Assembly (NCBI GenBank): GCA_017941735.1
Contig: JAGAVW010000025.1
Location: 1 to 64,000 of the forward strand
Length of the DNA: 64,000 bases
Direction of reading: 5' to 3'
From: Solobacterium sp.
Lineage (GTDB): Bacteria > Bacillota_I > Bacilli_A > Erysipelotrichales > Erysipelotrichaceae
In this document: positions 7,801 through 15,550 of the stretch, piece by piece
How the letters are laid out: every line of letters begins with the position of its first letter
Numbering within the stretch: the first letter of the stretch is position 1
The notes under the pieces: generated by a model
The model's database searches: none
The model's input: only the letters and a program-made list of their open reading frames with translations
Told to the model about the DNA's origin: nothing
Translations under genes and position numbers: made by a program

Positions 7801-9579
7801 ACAACAGGCATTCAAAAGCACATCATGGGAGATTCTGAAACTTGGACTGACTTAGACCATACCGATATTAATAAAGAATACTATTATCGTGTACGTGTAT
7901 CGAATGGAGATAATACACATGTTACAGATTTGATTATCTATGACACGTTAGAAGAAGCTGCAAATACCCAATTGGAGACTGGAGAAGTAACGTGGAAAGG
8001 TTCTTTTAAGAGTATTGATGTTAGTTCGATTGAAGCGCATGGCTTTGCGCCAGTTGTATACTACTCCACCGCAGATCCAGCCGACTTAGATTACAACATT
8101 GTTACAGGTAGAGAAGATAACATCTGGATTGATGATACGACACTATGGTCCTCTGAAGTTCCATCCGATCCTTCTAAAGTGACAGCGGTTGCGGTCGATC
8201 TTCGCAAAATGCAAGATGGCTCGGATGCGGAGCTTGGTAAAAACCAAGGGGTAGAATTCTTTATCACAATGGTTGCGCCTCCAGAGTATCCAACCCTTAA
8301 AGATCCAGAAATGGTCTACGCAATTAATCGTCCTGCATACCATAGTTATCAATATGTTTCCTATGCTGCAGATGGTACCTACTTCACAGATATCGGTAGA
8401 AGAGTAAAAATCTACTTGGAACCAGTAGGTAGAATTACGGTTAAGAAAAACAGCGTAAATGAACCAACACCTGCAGATACAAAGTTTGTAGTAACTGGCC
8501 CAAATGATTATAAAGTTGAATTCTTATATTCCGATATGGTGGATGGTGTTTATAATATTGAACCCCTACAAATGGGGGAATACACCATTACCGAATATTT
8601 GAATGGAGAAGAATATAGTTGGGATGTTAGCTTTGATGGTGCCGCGAACCCTTCTAGTAGCTATGAAGATGGAGCAATTGTAACTTCTGGAAATGTAACA
8701 TTAGAGAATGCAGGCGATAGTCCGGTTGTAGAAATTACAAATACTTCCTATGGTGCGAAGATTCAAATCGAAGCGGAAAAAGTTTGGGAAGATGCAAACA
8801 ACCAAGATGGTGTTCGTCCAAAAGAAGTCACTGTGAATTTATTGGGAGATGGCGAATTAGTCACATCTCAAAAAGTGACAGAAGCAAATTCATGGAAGTG
8901 TACTTTTACCGATTTACCGAAATATAAAGAGTTCAAAGAAATCAAATATACACTTGAAGAAGAACCAGTCGAAGGATACGAATTGGTTGGTATTACAGAA
9001 AAGAAACAAGATGAAGAATTAGATAATGACAAGATTGAGGAATTGGATAATATAGAAACAAAATCCTATATCATTACGAATAAACATGTACCAGAGACAA
9101 TCAATCTCGTGGTTAAAAAGACATGGGAAGGTGATAGCGAAGATACGCGTCCAGCCACAATTGTTGTTAAACTTCTTGCGGATAAAAAAGAAATTCAAAG
9201 TAAAGAAATTAGCGTAAATGAACAATGGACCTATACTTTTGTAGATTTACCAAAATATAAAGATGGAAAAGAGATTGTTTATACCATCGAAGAAACAAAG
9301 GTAGAAGGGTATGAAGAACCTGTTGTGAAGAAGGATGGCGAGAGTGGATTTACCATCACAAATAAATATGTACCTACGCCAACGCCAACACCTTCTTCAT
9401 CTCCAACTCCAAAAGTCACGCCAACACCAACACCTAATGTACCTACAAAGACAACGGTCACAAAAGTACCAACACCTTATACTGGAGACAACTTCCATAG
9501 TGTTGTATGGATTGGATTATTGTTGGGTGCAATGATTACCATGTGTGGTTCCGTTTATTTCTTAAAGAAATCAAATTAA
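4849..9579 (+). CDS. Large cell-wall-anchored surface protein with Cna-B domains
   Basis: Secreted protein of 1576 aa. Start chosen at 4849 because AAGGAGCAC lies just before it; a longer frame from 4810 lacks an RBS. Order: signal peptide (about 1-33), very acidic Glu/Thr-rich linker (about 34-125), a long unrecognised beta-rich region (about 130-1190), then three Cna-B/SpaA-like domains (about 1196-1303, 1304-1415, 1418-1509). Repeats two and three show Lys in KVWED/KTWEG, Glu in YTLEEE/YTIEET and Asn in ITNK, as expected for intramolecular isopeptide bonds. A Thr/Pro stalk (about 1510-1543) leads to TPYTG (1542-1546), a hydrophobic helix and KKSN, a non-canonical sortase signal. Probably an adhesin; ligand unknown. 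Single-gene unit with its own terminator. Confidence 0.88.
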   Translation: MKEKTMLRKIFPIFLSLFIGVATITPERIIANEANEESEVTETITNTSETQSVTEEILDEEIKEEVSTTEEVELVEENPNDVKPSSTEESLEPVEDETTESLNHVLENNEDVVVESAKEPEVMENSLFAATSGEQDWLHYSIDLEWDIADPSQKYNQKVITASSAILQPKYRLTIQTSSVNYAEESMEIRLPYTMFTKRATSINRDGSTKVYNPTTVMPSDISAPQYPETSPNYFFSYWVDEENDELVFINTKYIPAGENTTVEVMYDVNPNVIIDLDTASFQAKAKATPEAEQAGTYEEEERVSPTITYQLDVGLESITGVTDCTKGTGFEPVTIKDGYRYYLATILYYVRGNSPYFEEFTFDFAGTNGEIVGPVENFESGTTMTLEEAKAYYAIESFINDGGSNREGDTSDEMQWQSGYKVYVRYPDSDEVEEDVMYVTSDVTAYDDDTHEEPEDYNDRLSRSTRYHYTWPKYPDKPRGIWYKNPVGQNRDRVEFVSTRPQYVTSSTDSYRGPARFFIGVEDDHVIFSHNGNGNQLVITDTGLEQERVIDRTGETEPSGAPYLEYEVCGVYLPVLANGKLRIYNEETQSIDAFDGEWFESIVIEGSTDGSTWEEVYTVAHDNPHDPLIIGGTNTTPYSADVTAMWVGKGYRQFRVTFNGVIENIVIDKDIVCAYMHGTDDTSDYFLRQELDQYTNWANIELYNTTGSKEYTVRDWGMITLFPLTEYGSSSAQKFTGSVTNDPVNEMAHVEFSLRTTYIYSLIEGNLGDNPSADAAGKIMYDLRQAHPHIFEELKDLDDVKTLVGYDLLPEGYVFEKFIGNMSYTDSIKRRGTEARVNLGYADYITPTITTINNYKNTRRQMVVFTWDIENIIKTRALNKGVSPTRLVLESSYLAQISWNDLVFYQNEHNLYGEQRGDGKEVMGGSVDNGSPVDTWINYGVFREVLDENGEYAYKDLNEDGDSTSANTLYAYSTVSPNVTMSATTGIQKHIMGDSETWTDLDHTDINKEYYYRVRVSNGDNTHVTDLIIYDTLEEAANTQLETGEVTWKGSFKSIDVSSIEAHGFAPVVYYSTADPADLDYNIVTGREDNIWIDDTTLWSSEVPSDPSKVTAVAVDLRKMQDGSDAELGKNQGVEFFITMVAPPEYPTLKDPEMVYAINRPAYHSYQYVSYAADGTYFTDIGRRVKIYLEPVGRITVKKNSVNEPTPADTKFVVTGPNDYKVEFLYSDMVDGVYNIEPLQMGEYTITEYLNGEEYSWDVSFDGAANPSSSYEDGAIVTSGNVTLENAGDSPVVEITNTSYGAKIQIEAEKVWEDANNQDGVRPKEVTVNLLGDGELVTSQKVTEANSWKCTFTDLPKYKEFKEIKYTLEEEPVEGYELVGITEKKQDEELDNDKIEELDNIETKSYIITNKHVPETINLVVKKTWEGDSEDTRPATIVVKLLADKKEIQSKEISVNEQWTYTFVDLPKYKDGKEIVYTIEETKVEGYEEPVVKKDGESGFTITNKYVPTPTPTPSSSPTPKVTPTPTPNVPTKTTVTKVPTPYTGDNFHSVVWIGLLLGAMITMCGSVYFLKKSN

Positions 9580-9587
9580 CGGGAATA

Positions 9588-9623
9588 GAAAGAAGATAAA
9601 TCGAAAGGTTTATCTTCTTTTTG
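9588..9623 (+). terminator. Terminator after the surface protein gene
   Basis: AGAAGATAAATC, loop GAAA, then GGTTTATCTTCT and TTTTT. The long AT-rich stem has one mismatched step next to the loop. It lies 10 bases after the stop. Confidence 0.85.
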
Positions 9624-9682
9624 ATGGAGAAGATGGTAACTTTTCAATTTTATTGTTTATAAACAGACATCAATTTGATATT

Positions 9683-9711
9683 TTGATATTTCCTTGGAAA
9701 GAGGATATACT
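9683..9711 (+). promoter_or_regulatory. Promoter of the cysS T-box transcript
   Basis: -35 TTGATA (9683-9688), 17-base spacer, -10 TATACT (9706-9711). The predicted start near 9718 coincides with the beginning of the T-box leader. Confidence 0.7.
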
Positions 9712-9715
9712 GAAT

Positions 9716-9911
9716 GAAACCGAGGATTAGAAGAAGTAATACATCACTTGTAGCGAGGGTAGTATGGTGAAAAGGCCCAACGATGTATGAAATGCATCTA
9801 GGAGGGATCATCTGAATCGAGTAGGATGAAACGTGACGCGCGTTAAGCGATTGAGAAGCAAGAAAAGTGGAACCACGCAGATGCGTCTTTTTGGAAGGCG
9901 CTTTTTATTTG
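9716..9911 (+). promoter_or_regulatory. Cysteine T-box riboswitch upstream of cysS
   Basis: tRNA-sensing leader that allows read-through when uncharged tRNA-Cys binds. The distal stem I bulge/loop sequence AGCGAGGG and GGTGAAAAGG (about 9753-9777) is followed by the specifier segment GAAATGCATC, giving codon TGC (9793-9795), which is Cys and matches the downstream gene. The T-box core AAAGTGGAACCACG lies near 9864-9877. The terminator is GCGTC (9885-9889), loop, GGCGC and a T-run (about 9898-9909). The competing antiterminator would pair the T-box core. Confidence 0.92.
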
Positions 9912-9923
9912 AGGGGGAGAATT

Positions 9924-11258
9924 ATGATTAAGTTATATAATACGAAAACATTAAAACTTGAAGAATTTAAACCAATTAAGGAAGATAAAGTCAGCATGTA
10001 TGTATGTGGGCCAACCGTTTATAACTATGCCCATATTGGCAACGCAAGACCGATGATTGTCTTTGATGTATTAAAGCGTTTATTTGAGGCAGAAGGTTAT
10101 GAAGTGACTTATGCATCAAACTTTACCGATGTAGATGATAAGATCATCAACAAAGCAGAAGAAGAAAATACAAGTGAAGCAGTGATTGCACAGCGCTATA
10201 TTGATGCCTATCAAGAAGTGCGTAGACAACTCAATACGGAACTTCCAGATATTACGCCACGTGTTACCGAAACGATGGATGAAATCATTGCCTTTATCGA
10301 TGATTTAGTAAAGAGCGGGCATGCCTATGAAGTCAATGGAGATGTCTATTTCTCCATTGATTCTGTGGATACCTATGGGGAAATCTCTCATCAAAACATG
10401 GAGATGTTAGAGGCTGGAGCACGGATAGAAGAAAATAGTCAAAAGAAGAATCCTTATGACTTTGCGTTATGGAAGAAAACCGATAAAGGGATTAAATGGG
10501 ATAGCCCATGGGGAGAAGGAAGACCAGGTTGGCATACGGAGTGCGTTGTGATGATCAACAATAACCTTGGGGAAAAGATTGATATCCATGGAGGTGGTAT
10601 GGATTTGCGTTTCCCACATCATGAAAATGAAGCAGCCCAACAAGAAGCCTTACACCATAATTCCCTAGCGAATTATTGGGTTCATAATGCGATGGTAAAT
10701 ATTGATGGCGATAAGATGTCTAAGTCTTTAGGGAATGTCTTATGGGCTAAAGATGTCATTGCGCAACTTGGCACGAATTTAACGAGATGGCTTGTTAGTT
10801 CCGTGCACTATCGTAAAGAATTAAATTTTAGTGAAGAGACAATTGAAACTGCACGGAAAGAATTAGAACGTGTCTTATTGCCTTTGCGCCAAGCAGATAT
10901 TAAGGCAGGTTTGAATGGCGTATCTTATACAGATGCGTATGAAGAAGCTTCCTATCGTGAATTTTTAGATCAATTAGATGATGATATGAATACCCCAAAT
11001 GCCTATGCGGTGATTTTTGAAACCGTAAAAAAACTAAATGGGGCATTACGTACCAAAGAAATCAATTATGAAGAAGTGGGAAAGTATCGTAATGCGGTGG
11101 AAAAAATGTTGAAGGTATTAGGTATTCAAGTGGAAAAGGTTGAAATCAGTGAGGAAGATCGTGTTTTATTTGAAGCATGGAATAAAGCAAAAGAAGAAAA
11201 GAATTTTGACTTAGCGGATTCGTATCGTGCAACGTTAAGTGAGAAAGGATTATTGTGA
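9924..11258 (+). CDS. cysS: Cysteine-tRNA ligase
   Basis: Charges tRNA-Cys. Class I synthetase of 444 aa, the usual length. The zinc-binding Cys28 precedes HIGN (37-40), the HIGH motif; further zinc ligands are visible in HTECVV and FPHHENE; KMSKS is at about 264-268. I start it at 9924 after GAGGGGGAG; the frame also runs upstream to 9867 but that part is T-box terminator. Expression should follow the T-box. The last bases overlap the next gene (GTGA), giving a tightly coupled cysS-mrnC-rlmB unit as in Bacillus. Confidence 0.97.
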   Translation: MIKLYNTKTLKLEEFKPIKEDKVSMYVCGPTVYNYAHIGNARPMIVFDVLKRLFEAEGYEVTYASNFTDVDDKIINKAEEENTSEAVIAQRYIDAYQEVRRQLNTELPDITPRVTETMDEIIAFIDDLVKSGHAYEVNGDVYFSIDSVDTYGEISHQNMEMLEAGARIEENSQKKNPYDFALWKKTDKGIKWDSPWGEGRPGWHTECVVMINNNLGEKIDIHGGGMDLRFPHHENEAAQQEALHHNSLANYWVHNAMVNIDGDKMSKSLGNVLWAKDVIAQLGTNLTRWLVSSVHYRKELNFSEETIETARKELERVLLPLRQADIKAGLNGVSYTDAYEEASYREFLDQLDDDMNTPNAYAVIFETVKKLNGALRTKEINYEEVGKYRNAVEKMLKVLGIQVEKVEISEEDRVLFEAWNKAKEEKNFDLADSYRATLSEKGLL

Positions 11259-11638
11259 GGGCAAAGGATTGTTCAGGTAGAACTTTAGCATTTTTAGGAG
11301 ATGCGGTGTGGTCACTCTTAGTGCGTAAACATCTCATTGAAAAAGGGGAAGGCATTGGGAAAGACTTACAAAAAAAGACCATTCATTTTGTCAGTGCCAA
11401 GGCACAAGCTTCCTTTTATGATGCTTTAAAAGAAAAGAACTTCTTTACGGAAGAGGAAGAAGAATATTTTAAACGCGGTCGTAATGCGAATGCAGGAAGT
11501 GTTCCAAAAAATACACCTGTTCCAATCTATCGAAAGAGTACGGGTTTTGAGGCTCTGATTGGTGCTCTTGAAATAGAACAAAAAGAAGACCGCATTTACG
11601 AAATATGGGAACAAGTAAGGACCCTCATGGGAGAGTAG
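11255..11638 (+). CDS. mrnC: Mini-ribonuclease III
   Basis: Double-strand-specific RNase that matures 23S rRNA ends in Bacillota. 127 aa, containing only the RNase III catalytic domain and no dsRNA-binding domain. LAFLGDAVWSLLVR is the family version of the RNase III signature, with the catalytic Asp in GDAVW; the C-terminal ALIGALEI segment carries the second acidic site. The start codon is GTG, overlapping the cysS stop. Its place between cysS and rlmB is the same as in Bacillus subtilis, which strengthens the call. Confidence 0.95.
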   Translation: MRAKDCSGRTLAFLGDAVWSLLVRKHLIEKGEGIGKDLQKKTIHFVSAKAQASFYDALKEKNFFTEEEEEYFKRGRNANAGSVPKNTPVPIYRKSTGFEALIGALEIEQKEDRIYEIWEQVRTLMGE

Positions 11639-11640
11639 CT

Positions 11641-12354
11641 ATGTCACAATTTGTGTATGGGAAAAACGTTATAAAACAAATTTTAACAAGTCCAGATGTC
11701 ATTCTTGAAGTTTATTTAGCAAGCGAAGACAAAGAGGTGTTAAAGGTTTGTCGCGAAAACAAGATTCCGTGTCACATTCTTTCTAAAAAAGAACTGTCAA
11801 AGCTTTCCAAATCAAAACACCACCAAGGCTATGTTGTGAAGCGGAAAGATTATCCAACCTATCCTTTGGAAGAATTGATTGCGCAAAAGAAAAGTGAACA
11901 TGGTTTACTGATCTTGTTAGATGAGATGGAAGATCCCCATAACTTAGGGGCCATCTTACGTACGGCAGATGCGATTGGGGCAGATGGTGTGATTTTTAAA
12001 AAGAATCATGCGGTTGGGTTAACCCCAACAGTCGCCAAAGTTTCAGCCGGCGCCATTGACCGGGTGAAGTGTGCAGAAGTGACAAACTTAACGCAAACGG
12101 CGAATAAATTAAAAGAAGCAGGCTATTGGATTCTTGGGGCCGATATGGACGGACAAGATTATCGCACTTTGGATTATGATTTCCATGTGGTACTTGTGAT
12201 CGGCAACGAAGGAAAAGGTATTTCCCGCTTACTAAGAGAAACCTGTGACTATATCATCTCTTTACCAATGGTAGGAGAGATGGAATCACTCAATGCTTCG
12301 GTAAGTGCAGGAATCCTACTTTACGAAATTAATAACAAACGTTTCCCCATCTAA
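11641..12354 (+). CDS. rlmB: 23S rRNA (guanosine-2'-O-)-methyltransferase RlmB-type (TrmH/SpoU family)
   Basis: SPOUT-fold RNA methyltransferase of 237 aa. An N-terminal RNA-binding substrate domain (MSQFVYGKNV to about residue 75) precedes the knotted domain with LDEMEDPHNLGAILRTADA (motif 1), VIGNEGKGISRL (motif 2) and IISLPMVGEMESLNASVSAGI (motif 3, split here by description only; it includes the Glu-Ser-Leu-Asn-Ala-Ser-Val run). Start at 11641 follows GGGAGAG; a longer frame from 11605 overlaps mrnC without an RBS. In Bacillus yacP follows; here it is missing and the sigma factor comes next. Confidence 0.93.
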   Translation: MSQFVYGKNVIKQILTSPDVILEVYLASEDKEVLKVCRENKIPCHILSKKELSKLSKSKHHQGYVVKRKDYPTYPLEELIAQKKSEHGLLILLDEMEDPHNLGAILRTADAIGADGVIFKKNHAVGLTPTVAKVSAGAIDRVKCAEVTNLTQTANKLKEAGYWILGADMDGQDYRTLDYDFHVVLVIGNEGKGISRLLRETCDYIISLPMVGEMESLNASVSAGILLYEINNKRFPI

Positions 12355-12367
12355 AAGGAGAGGAAAC

Positions 12368-12976
12368 ATGGAAAATCCATATGAATTGCTTTATATGCAT
12401 CGCTTAGGAAGCGAAGAAGCTTTAAAGCAAATTTTCAGCCTGTACCAACCGGTTGTACGTAACATTGTGCAACAGTTGATCAAGAAGATGAAACGCTTAG
12501 AAATCTATGAAGAAGATATGATACAAGAAGGTCTGATTGCGATCTCTCAAGCGATTGATACGTTTCGCTATGATCGCAATTGTTCCTTTGGGTCATTTCT
12601 TTATATGATTGTGCATCGAAAACTCTGTTCCTATTTACGTTATTATTCTTCAAAGCGTACACCTCAACCCCATAACACACTTTCTCTATCCCAATTTGTT
12701 TCTGAGTATGGGGTGGAATATGACTTTATCCCAAATGCGAATCCATTCAATGATCCAGAATTTTCACTTTATTATAACGAAGGACGGATGCGAATTCAGG
12801 AAAAGATGGCTTCCTTAACCCAAAAGGAACGTGACACACTGAAGATGTGGATAGAGAATAAATCTTATAAAGAGGCAAGTGAAGCATTAAACATCAGCTA
12901 TAAAGCTTATGACAATCGGTTACAGCGTTTAAAGAAAGCCATTAAAGAAGTGACCTACAATGACCCTATTGATTAG
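12368..12976 (+). CDS. sigH: Sigma-70 family RNA polymerase sigma factor, SigH-like
   Basis: Directs RNA polymerase to alternative promoters. 202 aa with region 2 (EDMIQEGLIAISQAIDTF, FGSFLYMIVHRKL), and region 4 HTH (LTQKERDTLKMW, SYKEASEALNISYKAYDNRL). Start at 12368 follows AAAGGAGAGG. The position between rlmB and rpmG-secE-nusG is where Spo0H/SigH sits in Bacillus and Clostridium, so I assign the symbol from synteny plus family, not from regulon. In non-sporulating Bacillota the same protein can govern competence or stress. Its stop codon lies in the terminator stem. Confidence 0.8.
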   Translation: MENPYELLYMHRLGSEEALKQIFSLYQPVVRNIVQQLIKKMKRLEIYEEDMIQEGLIAISQAIDTFRYDRNCSFGSFLYMIVHRKLCSYLRYYSSKRTPQPHNTLSLSQFVSEYGVEYDFIPNANPFNDPEFSLYYNEGRMRIQEKMASLTQKERDTLKMWIENKSYKEASEALNISYKAYDNRLQRLKKAIKEVTYNDPID

Positions 12977-12985
12977 GGTATTTTT
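12963..12985 (+). terminator. Terminator ending the cysS-sigH operon
   Basis: ACCCTA (12963-12968), loop TTGAT, TAGGGT (12974-12979), then ATTTTTG. The sigH stop codon TAG is the first three bases of the right arm. Confidence 0.8.
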
Positions 12986-13024
12986 GAATCTATGGGAAAC
13001 GAAAGAAGAATCCCTATAAAACAA

Positions 13025-13054
13025 TTGACGAGGGTGGAGAGGGTGTGCTATTGT
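13025..13054 (+). promoter_or_regulatory. Promoter of rpmG-secE-nusG
   Basis: -35 TTGACG (13025-13030), 18-base spacer, -10 TATTGT (13049-13054). It sits between the sigH terminator and rpmG. Confidence 0.65.
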
Positions 13055-13087
13055 AAGTAGGCATCCGAAAGGAGTTCTTTTTTATAT

Positions 13088-13240
13088 ATGGCGAAGGACA
13101 ATAAAGTGATCTTAGCTTGTGAGGTATGTTTATCACGCAACTACACAACATCGCATCGCAAAAATAGTGGGGCCCGTTTGGAACTCATGAAGTTTTGTCC
13201 TAAGTGCAATAAAAAGACACTTCATAAGGAAACTAAATAG
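13088..13240 (+). CDS. rpmG: 50S ribosomal protein L33 (zinc form)
   Basis: Small large-subunit protein of 50 aa starting [14 protein letters not shown]. Two CxxC pairs (CEVC and CPKC) mark the zinc-binding form, usually the one expressed in zinc-replete cells. The RBS AAAGGAG lies before a T-rich spacer and the ATG. It is followed by secE after 12 bases, matching the rpmG-secE-nusG order of Bacillus. Other L33 copies may exist outside the window. Confidence 0.95.
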   Translation: MAKDNKVILACEVCLSRNYTTSHRKNSGARLELMKFCPKCNKKTLHKETK

Positions 13241-13252
13241 GAGGTACCTATT

Positions 13253-13438
13253 ATGGATAAAACGTTTACTTGGAGCGGTATTAAAAAAGAAGCGAAGCGT
13301 GTACGTTGGCCAAAGGTCAAAGACGTGACGAGTAACACAGCCGAAGTCTTAATCTTCGTCGTTTTCTTTGCGTTATTCTTTGTCTTATGTGACTTTGCGA
13401 TTACCTTTATTTTACGTGCACTAGGAATTGGAGGTTAA
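13253..13438 (+). CDS. secE: Preprotein translocase subunit SecE
   Basis: Essential clamp of the SecYEG channel. 61 aa with the short single-helix Gram-positive form: amphipathic stretch IKKEAKRVRWPKVKDV, which carries the conserved RVxWP element, then one membrane helix (about residues 32-54). The RBS AGGAGG precedes the ATG. The nusG ribosome binding site GGAGG is inside the last codons, so translation of the two is coupled. Confidence 0.95.
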   Translation: MDKTFTWSGIKKEAKRVRWPKVKDVTSNTAEVLIFVVFFALFFVLCDFAITFILRALGIGG

Positions 13439-13439
13439 T

Positions 13440-14021
13440 ATGGAAAACGAAGTACAAAAACCTTTAATTGATGATGAAACAGAAAAACGTTGGTATGTCG
13501 TAAATACCTATTCTGGACATGAGAACCGGGTTAAAGATAACTTAGAAAAACGTGTTGAAAGCATGGGCATTCAAGATTACTTATTCCGGATTATTGTGGC
13601 CGAAGAACCAGAAATTGAAATCAAGAATGGAAAACAAATCGAAAAGATGCGCAATATGTTCCCAGGTTACGTATTTGTAGAAATGCGTATGACGGATGAT
13701 GCATGGTATGTTGTGCGTAATACACCAGGTGTAACTGGATTTATTGGATCATCTGGTGGTGGTGCGAAACCATTCCCTGTTTCCCCTGATGAGATGGAAT
13801 CCATCTTACGTCGAATGGGACAAAGCGACAAGAAGGTTGTGGTGGATTTCGGTGTAGGCGATACCGTCAAGATTTTGACCGGACCATTTATTGGTATGGA
13901 AGGCAAGATCAGTGCGATGAACGACCAAACCCAAGTCGCAAGTGTTCTAACCACACTCTTCGGGCGTGAAACCCCAACCGATATCAACTATAACGATCTA
14001 CAAAAAGTCGATATGGAATAA
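13440..14021 (+). CDS. nusG: Transcription termination/antitermination factor NusG
   Basis: Binds RNA polymerase and affects pausing, termination and coupling to ribosomes. 193 aa: NGN domain starting at KRWYVVNTYSGHENRV, with the MFPGYVFVEM segment, and a C-terminal KOW domain (VGDTVKILTGPFIGMEGKI). I place the start at the ATG at 13440 behind GGAGGTTAAT; an upstream TTG at 13428 is inside secE. An acidic N-terminal extension of about 18 residues precedes the NGN fold. A strong terminator follows at once. Confidence 0.96.
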   Translation: MENEVQKPLIDDETEKRWYVVNTYSGHENRVKDNLEKRVESMGIQDYLFRIIVAEEPEIEIKNGKQIEKMRNMFPGYVFVEMRMTDDAWYVVRNTPGVTGFIGSSGGGAKPFPVSPDEMESILRRMGQSDKKVVVDFGVGDTVKILTGPFIGMEGKISAMNDQTQVASVLTTLFGRETPTDINYNDLQKVDME

Positions 14022-14046
14022 GCAGGAATCCCTGCTTATTTTTTTA
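14020..14046 (+). terminator. Terminator after nusG
   Basis: AAGCAGG (14020-14026), loop AATC, CCTGCTT (14031-14037), then a T-run to 14046. It begins on the last base of the nusG stop codon. Confidence 0.9.
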
Positions 14047-14069
14047 TGCTTTTTGATATACTAGGAACG

Positions 14070-14900
14070 ATGAAAAAAAGGAAGATTAAACTATCAAGAG
14101 TTCTATTGTTATGTATGCCGATAATTGTGGCCCTTTTTTTCTTGCGTAATTGTGAAAGCACGTCACCAGCTATCAGTGAACCAACTAGTACACCCTTTGT
14201 CTATATAGATCCTGTCAATCCAAATCCCTATGACTTTGATAAACTCAAAAAGAATGGCCAGTTTTTAAGTTATGAAGATGAAAATTATCGTTCTTCCTTT
14301 GGGGTGGATGTGAGTTTTCATCAAGATGATATTGATTGGAATGCGTTTAAAGACGCAGGGGTAGAATTTGCGATGATACGGGCGGGTTATCGTGGGTATC
14401 AAACCGGTTACTTAAATACCGATACACGTTTTCATAATCGTATTAAAACTGCCATCGCTGCTGGGATTCCTGTAGGAGTGTATTTCTTTACCCAAGCCAT
14501 CAATGAAGAAGAAGCAATCGAAGAAGCAAGATATGTTTTAAAACTCGTCGAAGAATATCCATTAGATTTACCGATTGCGTTAGATATGGAGTTTGCGCAT
14601 GAAGAAGATCGCATTCATGATTTAAGCCCACGCGAAAGAACGGATATTGCCTTAGCCTTTGTGCGTGAAATAAAAAACGCCGGGTATGAGGCGATGGTAT
14701 ATAGTAGTGCTTCATGGCTTAAAGATGAGTTATATATGGAAGAGTTACAAGAGGAATGTTCCTTTTGGGTGGCTTCGTTTGATACGAAAGAGTGGCCTTA
14801 TGAATATGATTTCTCCATTTGGCAATATTCCTGTACAGGAGAATTAAATGGGGTTGATGTACCCATTGATTTAAATATCCGTATGATTCCTAAACAATAA
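14070..14900 (+). CDS. Glycoside hydrolase family 25 lysozyme, membrane-anchored or secreted
   Basis: Muramidase-type enzyme of 276 aa likely acting on peptidoglycan outside the cell. Residues about 4-26 form a signal or anchor helix after a Lys/Arg-rich start, then a Ser/Thr/Pro linker, then the GH25 barrel: GVDVSFHQDDIDW (with the catalytic-site Asp), AMIRAGYRGY, GVYFFTQA, LDMEFA (the DxE pair) and IWQYSCTGELNGV near the end. I prefer the ATG at 14070 to the one at 14046, which lies in the T-run of the nusG terminator. An NCES segment after the helix could also be a lipobox-like site, though poor. It faces a YigZ gene and overlaps its end. Confidence 0.88.
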   Translation: MKKRKIKLSRVLLLCMPIIVALFFLRNCESTSPAISEPTSTPFVYIDPVNPNPYDFDKLKKNGQFLSYEDENYRSSFGVDVSFHQDDIDWNAFKDAGVEFAMIRAGYRGYQTGYLNTDTRFHNRIKTAIAAGIPVGVYFFTQAINEEEAIEEARYVLKLVEEYPLDLPIALDMEFAHEEDRIHDLSPRERTDIALAFVREIKNAGYEAMVYSSASWLKDELYMEELQEECSFWVASFDTKEWPYEYDFSIWQYSCTGELNGVDVPIDLNIRMIPKQ

Positions 14901-15498
14901 CATCCACATAATGCGTTTCAATGAATTCAGGGGTAATACTTCCCTTTGAGAGAGAACCAATCTTTTCTAAGACCGGTTCTTTTTCTTCGCATTCAAAATA
15001 ACAGGTAATCGTTTCTTCATATTGAATTTCTTTTAGCTCATAATGTTTGCGAATCCATTGTTCAATGGTACCAGCTTCTTCATAAGGGAATACGACTTTC
15101 CAATAGGATACGGGTTTTTTGATGACCTTTGTGGCATTTTGTAGGGCGCTTGTTACAGCGCCAGCATAGGCACGAATAAGACCACCAGCCCCAAGTTTAA
15201 TGCCACCAAAATAGCGCACAACACAAGCACATACATTTTGAATATTCGCATTCTTAATGCTTTCTAACATTGGTACCCCTGCAGTACCACTAGGTTCTTT
15301 ATTATCGTTGGAACGTTGAATTTCATTGTTGGGGCCAACCACAAAAGCAGTGCATACGTGAGAGGCATCTGAAAACTCATTCCGAATGGCATCGATATAG
15401 GCACGTGCTTCTTCTTCGGAATGACATGGTTTTACACACGCAATAAAGCGTGATTTTTGAATGACAATGGTTTCGCGATGTTCTTCTTTAATCTGCAT
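14890..15498 (-). CDS. YigZ/IMPACT family protein
   Basis: Conserved protein of 202 aa, homologous to E. coli YigZ and eukaryotic IMPACT; biochemical role poorly known. Family features: start MQIKEEHRETIVIQKSRFIA, the SGTAGVPMLESI motif (after SNDNKEPS), and VVRYFGGIKLGAGGLIRAYAGA, followed by a ferredoxin-like C-terminal domain. I set the start at 15498: a TATAAT box on the minus strand (complement of 15514-15519) lies downstream of the longer alternative start at 15528, and homology begins at MQIKEE. Convergent overlap of 11 bases with the lysozyme gene. Confidence 0.88.
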   Translation of the reverse strand: MQIKEEHRETIVIQKSRFIACVKPCHSEEEARAYIDAIRNEFSDASHVCTAFVVGPNNEIQRSNDNKEPSGTAGVPMLESIKNANIQNVCACVVRYFGGIKLGAGGLIRAYAGAVTSALQNATKVIKKPVSYWKVVFPYEEAGTIEQWIRKHYELKEIQYEETITCYFECEEKEPVLEKIGSLSKGSITPEFIETHYVDVIV

Positions 15499-15513
15499 AG
15501 CTCTAACGCATTC

Positions 15514-15536
15514 ATTATAGCCATGCATGGTATAAT
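15514..15536. promoter_or_regulatory. Back-to-back promoter with central palindrome (yigZ / mutL)
   Basis: ATTATA (15514-15519) is a minus-strand TATAAT, the 10-base palindrome CCATGCATGG is at 15521-15530, and a plus-strand TATAAT is at 15531-15536. On the plus strand the box reads TGGTATAAT, an extended -10. The arrangement is nearly symmetrical. Confidence 0.5.
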
Positions 15537-15550
15537 AACGCTAGAAAATT

